7,754 bases of DNA from UBA7396 sp036172015 (GTDB lineage: Bacteria > Patescibacteriota > Gracilibacteria > BD1-5 > UBA6164), in the NCBI GenBank assembly GCA_036172015.1, contig JAVHSE010000072.1, positions 1-7,754 on the forward strand, written 5' to 3'. Shown here in pieces: positions 1 to 7,539 of the stretch (positions are counted from its first letter, which is position 1; every line of letters starts with the position of its first letter). Position numbers and translations under genes: made by a program. The notes under the pieces are model-generated. The model made no database searches. It saw nothing but the letters and a program-made list of their open reading frames with translations, and was not told the origin of the DNA.

Positions 1-11
1 TATGTGATAAA

Positions 12-24
12 ACAATATTATTGT
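12..24. promoter_or_regulatory. Short palindrome upstream of the metG promoter
   Basis: Positions 12-17 (ACAATA) and 19-24 (TATTGT) form a perfect 6+6 palindrome around one central T. It ends 17 bases before the likely -35 box of metG, where an operator or activator site could sit. In sequence this AT-rich a 13-base palindrome can arise by chance, so this is only a candidate site. The rest of positions 1-41 shows no gene or other signal. Confidence 0.2.
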
Positions 25-41
25 AGTATATTATTTTTCTT

Positions 42-69
42 TTGTCAAAAAAATTTGAAAAGCTATAAA
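42..69 (+). promoter_or_regulatory. Sigma70-like promoter of the metG operon
   Basis: TTGTCA (42-47) is followed after 16 bases by TATAAA (64-69), a good match to the -35/-10 consensus. Transcription would begin near 76, giving a leader of about 40 bases before the ATG at 115. A second combination, TTGAAA (55-60) with TATACT (76-81) at 15-base spacing, would start transcription just after the alternative in-frame ATG at 82. That would favour the ATG at 115. No T-box stem structure is visible in the short leader. Confidence 0.45.
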
Positions 70-114
70 AAAGTATATACTATGCTTCATATTTTACAAA
101 TTATTCGAAATAAA

Positions 115-1653
115 ATGACAAAAGATACATTTTTTATAACTACTCCTATTTATTATACCAATGGAATACCACATATTTGACATGCTTATAGCTCTATTAT
201 TTGTGATACGATTGCAAAATATAATAAAATAAATGGGAAAAAAGTTAAATTTTCAACTGGAGTCGATGAAAATTCGCAAAAAGCTGTTTTGAAAGCCAAT
301 GAACTGAATATGGAAATTATACCATATCTTGATATGATGGCAGAAAAACATAAAGCTGTTTGGGATGGATTAGATATAAACTATACTGATTTTATAAGAA
401 CTACTCAAGAAAGGCATCATGTATTCGTAAGAGAAGTCTTACAAAAATCCTTTGATAATGGGGATATATATTCTGGAATTTATGAGTGAAAATATTGTAT
501 TTGATGTGAATCTTTTAAAAAAGATGAAGATCTGATTGAAAAAAATGGAAAAAAAATTTGTGGGGATCATTTGGCTGAACCCGAATATATAAAAGAAAAA
601 AATTATTTTTTTAAACTTTCAAAATATCAATCTTATTTAGAAGATTTATATAAAAATAATCCAAATTTTGTAATTCCTGATGATAGATTTAATGAAGTAA
701 AAGCATTTTTAGAAAGATGACTTGAAGACTTTTCTATTTCAAGAGAAACCAATACATTTGGTATAAAATTACCTTTTGATGAAAGTCAAGTAAGTTATGT
801 TTGGTATGATGCATTATTTAATTATATAACGGTTTGTAAATTTCCTGATAATGGCTGAAATGATGAAAATTTTTGGCCAGCAGATCTTCATGTAGTATGA
901 AAAGAAATTATAAGATTTCATGCACTATTCTGGCCAGCAATGTTAAAAAGTGCGGGATATACACTCCCTCATCAAATCTTAACGACTGGTTTTTTAACCG
1001 TTGACGGACAAAAAATTTCAAAATCACTTTGAAATGCTATTGATCCAGTTCAATTTTGTCAAAAATATTCTCGTGATTTATTCAAACTCTATTTATTATC
1101 AAGTTTTAATATTGGTCAAGATTGAGACTTCTCTGAAAAGCAAGCCATACTTATTTATAATGCCAAACTTGCTAATAATTTTTGAAATTTAGTAAATAGA
1201 GTCGTGGTACTTTCTCTCAAACTTGATTGAATTTTAGAAACATGACTTTTTTCTGAATGCAAAAATATTCAAAATAATATTCAATATAGAGAAAATATTT
1301 CAAAAAATTATGGACTCTATCATTTAAAATGAGTATTAGATGAAAGTTTTACATTTCTTGATGAACTTAATAATTTTACTACTCAAACAGAACCTTGGCA
1401 AATGATTAAAGATGAGACAAAAATGGAAGAAACAAAAAAAGTACTCTACACAATAGCCGAAGGATTAAGACAAGTTTGATTAGTTTTATATCCATTTTTT
1501 CCAGAAAAAATGTCTGAAATGTTTGAGAAAATTTGACTCAATTGATATACTGAAACTTTAGAAGAATGAAAAATACAAGAATTACTTGACAAAAAAGAAA
1601 TATTTTTTATAAAAGAGAAGTGAACTCCTTTATTTTTAAAATTTGATATATAA
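115..1653 (+). CDS. metG: Methionyl-tRNA synthetase, read with UGA as glycine
   Basis: Class I aminoacyl-tRNA synthetase that charges tRNA-Met with methionine in the cytoplasm. It has 512 residues when TGA is read as Gly. Visible landmarks in order: FFITTPIYYTNG at the N-terminus; the HIGH motif as H20-I-G-H23, with G22 encoded by TGA; a zinc knuckle with C128, C131, C149 and H152; WPADLHVVGKEIIRFHALFW (about residues 254-273), with Gly262 from TGA; KISKS at 300-304 followed by L-G-N, that Gly also from TGA; and the helical anticodon-binding domain with LANNFGNLVNRVV (352-364) and the EPW motif at Trp428. There are 17 in-frame TGA codons against roughly 16 GGN glycine codons. The protein ends without the C-terminal Trbp111-like tRNA-binding domain, as in the short MetRS form. 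ATG 115 is preferred over the in-frame ATG at 82 because it puts the conserved N-terminus at the usual distance. No Shine-Dalgarno sequence is visible. The downstream gene begins 4 bases after the stop. Confidence 0.97.
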
Positions 1654-1657
1654 AATT

Positions 1658-2131
1658 ATGAATACTCTTAACAACAACTCTCCCTCTACAAAAATACCAA
1701 ATGCATGTATTTTTGCTAGAGATTCGGAAAATAATAAAACAAAAAATGTTTTTGATAATCTTATAAATATCTTTCAAGAACTTGGTATAAAAAATGGAGA
1801 TAAATTATGCCTCAAACATCTTGAATTTCAATGAATATTAGAACAATATACTTTTGAAGATCATTTGAGTGATTTTTTAGAAGATAATGGATTTGAATTG
1901 TATGATAATTTGTATGATTTTTCATATTTAATATTTCTTCTTTCTCATAATGAAGCATTGCTTTTAGATATAAAAACTGGAAGAATGAATATAGCTGTGA
2001 GTTATAATTGAAATATTCCGGTTTGAATTGTATTAGCAAGAAAAATAGAATCAAAAATTGATACTCTCGTGAGCGATACAAATAATCAAGTATCTATGAT
2101 TACTCATCCCTATGCTTCAAGAATGAAATAA
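1658..2131 (+). CDS. Hypothetical protein (157 aa), co-transcribed with metG
   Basis: I do not recognise this protein. It starts at the ATG 4 bases after the metG stop, so the two almost certainly share a transcript. It reads through TGA codons at 1832, 2009 and 2024 to a TAA at 2129. The product is soluble-looking, with no signal peptide or long hydrophobic segment. It begins with a polar, Asn/Ser-rich stretch (MNTLNNNSPSTKIPN). A mixed, rather acidic middle follows (FEDHLSDFLEDNGFELYDN), and the protein ends with a small beta-rich-looking part around NGNIPVGIVLARKIESKID. No catalytic or metal-binding motif is evident. Co-transcription with metG suggests a housekeeping role, but that is only inference from position. 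The real gene could be missed under the standard code because the first TGA truncates it after 58 residues. Confidence 0.8.
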
Positions 2132-2148
2132 AAAATAGTAAAAACTTC

Positions 2149-2180
2149 AAAAAAGTCATTCCACATAGAATGACTTTTTT
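2149..2180. terminator. Bidirectional intrinsic terminator, metG operon / membrane protein gene
   Basis: A perfect 13-bp stem, AAAAAAGTCATTC (2149-2161) paired with GAATGACTTTTTT (2168-2180), closes a 6-base loop. The stem is flanked by A-runs on the left and T-runs on the right, so it can end transcription from either strand. It begins 17 bases after the stop of the plus-strand 157-aa gene. Its right end overlaps the TAA stop (2179-2181) of the convergent minus-strand gene. Confidence 0.9.
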
Positions 2181-3345
2181 ATATTCTTTTCATATAACTT
2201 TCGATTATATTTTTATAATTATTTGTTTGTTCTTGTTGTATTTGAAGTCTTTTTTCTTGGAGTATCAATGGAGCTTTCAGTTTTTCTTCAAAGGTGTCAT
2301 ATATCTGTTTTTGTAATCATTTGATAGAAATTTGAATCATTTTAGAATTTTTTTCCAAAAGTTCTTGAATGGATACTAAAGGATCTTTTATTTGCTTCTT
2401 TATCCAATTATTATAAATATTAAAATTAAATATTGAATTATATTTGGATGCTTCTAATCTTTGTTTTAAGTTTTTATTGAAATCTAAAACGATATTTGTT
2501 TTATTTGAAATCATTTCAATAGAGATATTTATATCTTGTATCATTCACTCTTTCCAATCACCATTGAGAGCATTTTCTAAATATATGAGAACTTGGTCTT
2601 TTTCATGGGAAATATTTTCTGATTCAAAATGTATTTTTTCGAATAAATCATTGATATAAATGACTTCATCTCAGGATTTGAGTAAAATATATTTACTGAT
2701 AATATTTATAAGGATTCAAAAAAACATGATGATAAAACTTCCAAATATATAGACTATTCCCATGATTAAAATGTAGGCTGTATATAAAGCTAAAACAATA
2801 AATAAAAGTTTTTCATCAAAATTTCTCATAATAGTACCATATCAACTTCAAATTTTATCTTTCAGTTTTTGTATGAAATTATTTTTTGAGTTTTCTAAAG
2901 TAGAAGACATAAATATTTTTTCTTCAAAATCTTGCTCTATAATACTGAGTTCATTTGAAATAGTATAGAGTTCATTTATTTTAACGATTTTCCCATTCAC
3001 TCAAATAGCACTATCAGTTATTACAACATATCAATTCTTTGATAATTGAATTCCTCTTAAAAATCATAAAACACTCAAATACACTAAAAATATCAGAGTA
3101 AAACTAAGAACTACCCAAAGAAATACAAATGGATTAAAAGTTAATAAAAAGCTTAAAATAGCAATTATAGCAAAAGGAATTCATACAAAGTTCAATACTT
3201 TTAGAAAATCTCTTTCTATACTATTTTTTACATCATTTGATCCAATCCAATTATATAAATAAAATCATCTTTCATTTACTTTTATTTGAATTTCTTGTGG
3301 AATCTGAATATTTTCTATTGCTTGTGTTTTATAAAGAGTTTGCAT
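2179..3345 (-). CDS. Four-helix membrane protein with PH-like segment and charged C-terminal helix
   Basis: A 388-aa protein of unknown function, starting at the ATG complementary to 3343-3345 and ending at TAA 2179-2181. Eleven TGA codons are read as Gly. Residues 1-50 are hydrophilic. Residues about 54-95 form two hydrophobic helices in a tight hairpin, and residues about 180-217 form a second hairpin, giving four membrane segments. The stretch between them (about 96-179) contains NGYVVITDSAIGVNGKIVKI, a beta-strand pattern reminiscent of bacterial PH-like domains in membrane proteins; this is a resemblance only. Residues 218-388 are highly charged and predicted helical, ending in a Gln/Lys/Glu-rich coiled-coil-like tail (LILQEKRLQIQQEQTNNYK). 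With two hairpins the N- and C-termini should both face the cytoplasm. No Shine-Dalgarno sequence precedes the start. Confidence 0.85.
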
Positions 3346-3365
3346 ATTTTTTTGAGTAAAAAAGT

Positions 3366-3413
3366 AGAATAGTTTTTTAGGTCCATTCTAGTTTTTAATA
3401 AGGAGTTCTAGTT
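3366..3413 (-). promoter_or_regulatory. Possible promoter/operator of the membrane protein gene, with 8-bp direct repeats
   Basis: The 80-base gap between the two minus-strand genes holds, on the minus strand, a possible -10 box TATTCT (3366-3371) with no good -35 box. It also holds two identical copies of AACTAGAA, at 3386-3393 and 3406-3413. The copies are exactly 20 bases apart, about two helical turns, and the nearer one overlaps the expected -35 position. This arrangement is compatible with a regulator binding one face of the DNA, but no terminator or strong promoter is visible. The membrane protein gene may instead be transcribed by read-through from the basic-protein gene. Confidence 0.25.
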
Positions 3414-3425
3414 GGGATTTTTTTA

Positions 3426-3758
3426 TTATCTTGGCATTCCATAAAAGTCTAAACCTTTGATATCAACCATACTTCCAGTAATGAAATTTTTCTTTTTTCC
3501 CGTTTTAAAAAATCATCTTTCGTCTAAAATACCTTGCTCCATAAGAGTTTGTGAGTTTTTTGTATCAAGTTTTTTCTTTGGAAAATTTTGTTTATTTTCA
3601 AAATAATGAGTTCTTGATTTATATGATTGATTTTTTCTCGTTTGAGGATTTTCATTTCCCATATATACTTGATAGGCAGATTTTTTATTTTTTGCTTGTT
3701 TTCTTGATGCAGCTTGTTTTTTTACGACTCTGGATGTAAGTCCGTGACTATTTGCCAT
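3426..3758 (-). CDS. Small highly basic protein (110 aa), function unknown
   Basis: It starts at the ATG complementary to 3756-3758 (MANSHGLTSRVV) and ends at TAA 3426-3428. It passes one TGA at 3513-3515, read as Gly; under the standard code it would stop after 81 residues. I count 24 Lys/Arg against 8 Asp/Glu, a strong net positive charge. The N-terminal third is especially rich in Lys, Arg, Gln and Ala (VVKKQAASRKQAKNKK), and a second cluster (PKKKLDTKN) follows. There are no Cys residues, membrane segments or signal peptide. The composition suggests nucleic-acid binding or ribosome association, but no named family is recognised and it may be largely disordered. It is expressed from a divergent promoter region shared with the metallo-beta-lactamase gene. 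Confidence 0.75.
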
Positions 3759-3809
3759 ATTCTTATATTTAAATTATAAATTAAAATTGTTTTTTTAAAA
3801 ATCGAGAGT

Positions 3810-3837
3810 AGTATATAAAAAAGTTTCTTGTTTTCAA
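3810..3837 (-). promoter_or_regulatory. Sigma70-like promoter of the basic-protein gene
   Basis: On the minus strand TTGAAA (3832-3837) is followed after 16 bases by TATACT (3810-3815). The start point would lie near 3803 and the leader would be about 45 bases. A further TATAAT (minus strand, 3773-3778) lies nearer the start codon but has no good -35 box. The 130-base region 3759-3888 holds no gene. It also carries weaker plus-strand promoter elements for the metallo-beta-lactamase gene: TTGAAA at 3846-3851, with TACATA at 3867-3872 or TATTAT at 3871-3876. Confidence 0.5.
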
Positions 3838-3888
3838 GTTTTTGTTTGAAAAATAAAAGAATTCAATACATATTATTAATACATAAAT

Positions 3889-5376
3889 ATGAAAATACAC
3901 TATCTTTGACACTCTGAATTTCTTGTTGAAATAAAAAACTCTCTTGGAGAAACTATAAAAATACTTTCTGATGCTTGGTTATCAAACTATGCATTTTGAG
4001 ATATGATGGCAAGATATCCTAAAATAGAAATAGATTATTCCAAATTAGAACTCGATGCTATTTTTATCAGTCATTCTCATTGCGATCATCTTGATCCCTA
4101 TACTTTATGCAAAATATATGAAAATATGAAACCAAGGCCTCTGTTACTCATTCCAGAAACTCTCATATTTTTGGTACCAATATTTGAAAAATATTTCCCA
4201 AAACAAAAAATTCAAATACTCAAAAATAATCAAACTTTCCATCTCAATGGAATTGATATAACTGGTATAATTTTTGAAAACGATTATATCACCAATGAAG
4301 ATGATGTTATGACACTGGCTATTTCAAACGATACAGAGCTTATTTATACTGATGTCGATACCGTTCCTCCAGAAAATGAAGAAAGTATAGATCTTATTTA
4401 TAATCTATTCACTCATAAAAATTTTACTCAAGCTGTTTATCTTTCTACGAGAAATGAATTACCAGGAAATTTTAAAATAGTGGAAGCAAAATCCATCGAA
4501 GAAAGAAAGAAAATACATACAGAATATCTCGCTCAAAGAATAGAAGAAATAGAATACAATTATTTTCGTTTTGAAGAAGATTTTATAGAATGTTCTGATA
4601 TACAAGAACTTCCCTATTTTATGAAAGCAGTCATCGGTCAATGAATCGTGCATCCAAATCCTGAATTTTTAGCATTAAGAATTTTGAAACTCGATGAAGA
4701 ATCAAAACTCGAAATAAAAGCTGGAAAAAAATATCACAAAATCTTTCCTGTTACCAACTTTGAACCTGGAAAAACCTATAAAATAGAAAATAGAAAATTT
4801 GAAATAATTGGAAATATTCCATTCCTGAGCTCAATAGAAATGCCAACACCAGCAACCAATCTTGATTGAGATATGTTTAAAATAGATGCATTCGGTCCAC
4901 TTGATAATAGAAAATGAAATTATAAAGCACAAGAATGAAAAATTCTTCAAATGCTCAATACAAAATTTTTACCATATCGGCTCTGAAATACTGAAGATAA
5001 TTTAAAAAATGCCATTCTCAATTCAAAAGGACATAAATATGTAGTAAAAATAAAATACTGAACCAAAGAAGAATACTTTGAAAGAAATTATTTTTATAGT
5101 TTTGGAAGTATTGCTTTTGAAGAAGAAAGATGAGAACATGGAGAGTATAATGAAGATTATCGGGCAAATGATTTAGAAGATTTTCTGGAATGAACTCAAG
5201 AACTTTATTCAAATTTTTGGCACAAACTGAATCCCAAAAAAACCTATAGAGTTTGGACATGTTTATGAGCAAATTTTCTCAATAACGATATACTCTATAA
5301 AAAATATGCCTTGCATTTTAAAAGAGCCAGTTTAGGAAAAACTGTAGAAAGTTTTGTTGAAAGGTATATAAAATAA
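3889..5376 (+). CDS. Metallo-beta-lactamase-fold protein with large C-terminal extension
   Basis: A 495-aa protein, read through 11 TGA codons as Gly and ending at TAA 5374. It opens with MKIHYLGHSEFLVEI, the beta-strand plus GHS motif typical of UlaG-like metallo-beta-lactamases; that Gly is TGA-encoded, and the motif position supports ATG 3889 as start. The metal-binding signature is HSHCDH, with H62, H64, D66 and H67. A later Asp in LIYTDVDTVP (D155 or D157) could be the bridging ligand. The remaining His ligands are not obvious: only H118, H176, H210 and H254 are candidates up to about residue 255, so the site may be altered or inactive. Residues about 250-495 form an extension without an obvious named domain, containing PATNLDGDMFKIDAFGPLDN and ending FVERYIK. 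A distant likeness to CMP-Neu5Ac hydroxylase-type proteins is possible but unproven. The substrate is unknown, and the protein is cytoplasmic by lack of a signal peptide. Confidence 0.85.
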
Positions 5377-5413
5377 AAATATTTCGTGTAATATATACAC
5401 ACGAAATATTTTT
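5375..5413. terminator. Bidirectional intrinsic terminator touching both stop codons
   Basis: A perfect 15-bp stem, AAAAATATTTCGTGT (5375-5389) paired with ACACGAAATATTTTT (5399-5413), surrounds a 9-base loop. A-rich and T-rich ends allow termination in both directions. The left arm begins inside the TAA stop of the plus-strand gene (5374-5376). The right arm ends at the first base of the minus-strand gene's stop triplet (5413-5415). The whole gap between the two genes is therefore terminator. Confidence 0.92.
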
Positions 5414-7476
5414 TATGAAATAGGTCTTCTTTTTTTGAGTTTTTTCACTTGTGGAATATCTCAAACTGTTGGTACTGCCAATGTATCCGAATTTCATTGC
5501 AAAGCCAAATCATAAAAAGGATCCGTTGCAAATCGCAAAATAGTATTGGATTGATTGGAAAAATGAGATCATTGTTTTTGAATTTCTGGTATAACTATTT
5601 GCATTTCATAATTTCTAATTACTGTAGCCATGAGATACGGCATAAAATAATTATAATAAAAAGCTGAAATACTTTCTTTATCTTTTATACTAAATGTTTT
5701 TCACAGTTGTTTTGGATCAACAATTATTTCAAATAGTTCTTCCATAGGTTTTGAATTCATGTTCAGTGTATACTCTTTCCAAGCAACATTTACTTTTTGT
5801 AACATTTCTGGATTATTTTTTGCAAATGAAGCCATCACTGATAAAGTCATGTATTTGGTTTCTACTGAGCTATGAATTGATTGCAATAAAAACTTTGAAT
5901 CAAAGATAGACGAATTATTGTGTACATATGATTCTATTTGTGGTCTCAAAGTAATCATTTTTGACATCCATTTTTCATAAATAATTGGAAATGTGTCAAG
6001 TTTTGAAATTACTTCTTGTGTTTGTTTTCATGGATCTCCATCAACTGATAATAACTCATCACTTCCATTCATAGCAAGAGAAAGATTTCACATAAATTGA
6101 TCAAAAGTTCAATGATTTCCATTTTTTTCTGACATTCAAAGAGCTCTATTCGCATTGGTAGGATAAAAAGCTCACAAAGTATTTACTTTTTTAAACACTT
6201 CAAAAACAGAATTGAGAGTATTTTTAAAAACAGTATAATGTTTTTGACTATAAGTTGATAATTCTTTTTGTAAGAGTTCTCTTTGCTTGATTTTCTTTGT
6301 TTTTTGGGATTCTAAAGTTTTTATTTTTTGAAATGTATCTTGTTTTGATATTTTTTTTGATAATTTTGAAGTTTTATTTGTTAGTTTTTTTCATATTGAA
6401 ATATATTTCCATTTTTTTATATCATTTTCAATTTGAATAATTTCACTCGTCATTTTTTGGATATCATTTGCTATTTGAGTGTATTTTTTATCTGTATAAG
6501 CTCCATTTTTTGCAATCAAACTATACACATCACGAGTATAAATATTTGATGAAAATTGAGGATTCTCTCATAGAGTTTTTTCTATCAATAAAGACGATTC
6601 TTTTTGAGAAATAAGTGATTGTAAATAATTTACATACACTACTCAACACACAAATCATACCTCTGTTTTCGTTTCTATTTTTCCAGCTAAAAAATCAGTC
6701 ATAAAATCGTTTGAGTTCTCATATCCAATCATTTGATATAAAGGAAATAATCATACTCTTTCTTCTTCTCATCAAATACGAAGAGCACGAGAACGAGAAG
6801 CAATTGGAATTTTAAATTCAGCAATTTGATTGAGTAATTGATCTTTTATTTCGGGAGTAAAATCATTCAAAAAAGTAGCTTTTACTCTCATTGCACTTTT
6901 ACTCATATCTTTTCACGAAATTGATCCAATAGTATTTTCAAGTCATGAAGGTAATATTTTTCTCACCAGTTCAAGACTCGGAGTAGTAAGAAAATTTTCT
7001 GCTATCATAATAGATAAAAGATTTTCAGATATATTTGGATCAATATTATTTTGTTTTAATATATCAATAAGAGAAATAAGATCTTCTGGAGTTTGACTTT
7101 GAGGCCATCCTATATCAATTATCTTTTCTTTTACATGTTTAACGAGAGGAGGAGCTTCAAAAGGCATATTATTTGTTTTTCAAAAATGACTCGTAGAATA
7201 ATGTACTCCATCAAGTTTTTTCCAAGCTGGGTTCTGTTTAATAAATGAATTCACGAGAGAATTATAATCAGAACTAAATACCCTTGCTTCTTGTCAATTT
7301 TCTCATGATGTGAGAATAGTTGTTCAAATACTCGCAGTGAGAGTACCAGTTCAAAGAATAAAAAACACTTTTTTATTAAAATATTTTTTGAGTCTTGTTA
7401 TTTGTTGCACTCACAAAGAAACGACTTCTTTGAATGTATTTCATATAGTTTCTCTGTTGTTGTATTTATTTCCCAT
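5413..7476 (-). CDS. Membrane-anchored protein with long exported region and central coiled coil (687 aa)
   Basis: I do not recognise a family. The gene starts at the ATG complementary to 7474-7476, with an in-frame TAA just upstream. It reads 25 TGA codons as Gly and ends at TAA 5413-5415. Residues 1-36 are Lys/Arg/Asn-rich. Residues about 37-58 (starting VFFILGTGTLTASIG) form a single membrane segment or uncleaved signal anchor. By the positive-inside rule the remaining roughly 630 residues should lie outside the cytoplasm. Residues about 60-320 are mixed helical, with EDLISLIDILKQNNIDPNIS near 130-150. Residues about 327-413 are Lys/Gln/Ile-rich with heptad-like spacing (QIENDIKKWK, KTLESQKTKKIKQRELLQKE), a likely coiled coil. 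The C-terminal part (414-687) looks globular and helical and ends in a basic tail, KKLKKRRPIS. A scaffold or surface role is inferred only from this architecture. An in-frame CGA codon occurs at 5533-5535. Confidence 0.82.
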
Positions 7477-7488
7477 AAAAATTTATAG

Positions 7489-7539
7489 ATTATAATTCTA
7501 AAGTAAAAAAGTATTATAAAATAATTCTTGAAAAGTCAA
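7489..7539 (-). promoter_or_regulatory. Possible internal promoter of the 687-aa protein gene
   Basis: On the minus strand TTGACT (7534-7539) precedes TATAAT (7513-7518) by 15 bases, overlapping the last codons of the upstream partial gene. A second TATAAT (7489-7494) lies 12 bases before the ATG. Either could drive the 687-aa gene separately from the upstream gene. The 15-base spacing is shorter than optimal, and the two genes are only 37 bases apart, so read-through is equally plausible. Confidence 0.35.

Noticed and set aside
82..114. Upstream in-frame ATG of metG at 82, adding 11 residues.
   Set aside because: MetRS proteins begin close to the FFITTPIYY segment, and one possible promoter would start transcription after position 82.
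115..1653. metG as a frameshifted or decayed pseudogene because of 17 in-frame TGA codons.
   Set aside because: All TGA codons fall where Gly is expected or tolerated, including catalytic motifs, the reading frame never shifts, and every other gene shows the same pattern.
115..1653. UGA as tryptophan (code 4) or selenocysteine.
   Set aside because: Trp in place of the HIGH-motif glycine would destroy the enzyme, TGG is used normally for Trp, and more than 70 UGA codons without SECIS-like elements exclude selenocysteine.
1812..2081. Minus-strand open frame opposite the 157-aa gene.
   Set aside because: It lies antisense to a better-supported gene with continuous code-25 reading and is a shadow frame.
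3365..3390. Weak hairpin TAGAAT/ATTCTA between the two minus-strand genes as a terminator.
   Set aside because: Only 6 A/T-rich pairs with a 14-base loop and no adjacent T-run of the right strand; far weaker than the two real terminators.
5018..5272. Minus-strand hydrophobic open frame within the metallo-beta-lactamase gene.
   Set aside because: Its hydrophobic residues come from reverse-reading Lys/Glu-rich codons of the real gene; it has no promoter or start context.
5449..5667. Plus-strand open frame opposite the end of the 687-aa gene.
   Set aside because: It lies antisense to a long code-25 frame and starts directly after a terminator, with no promoter.
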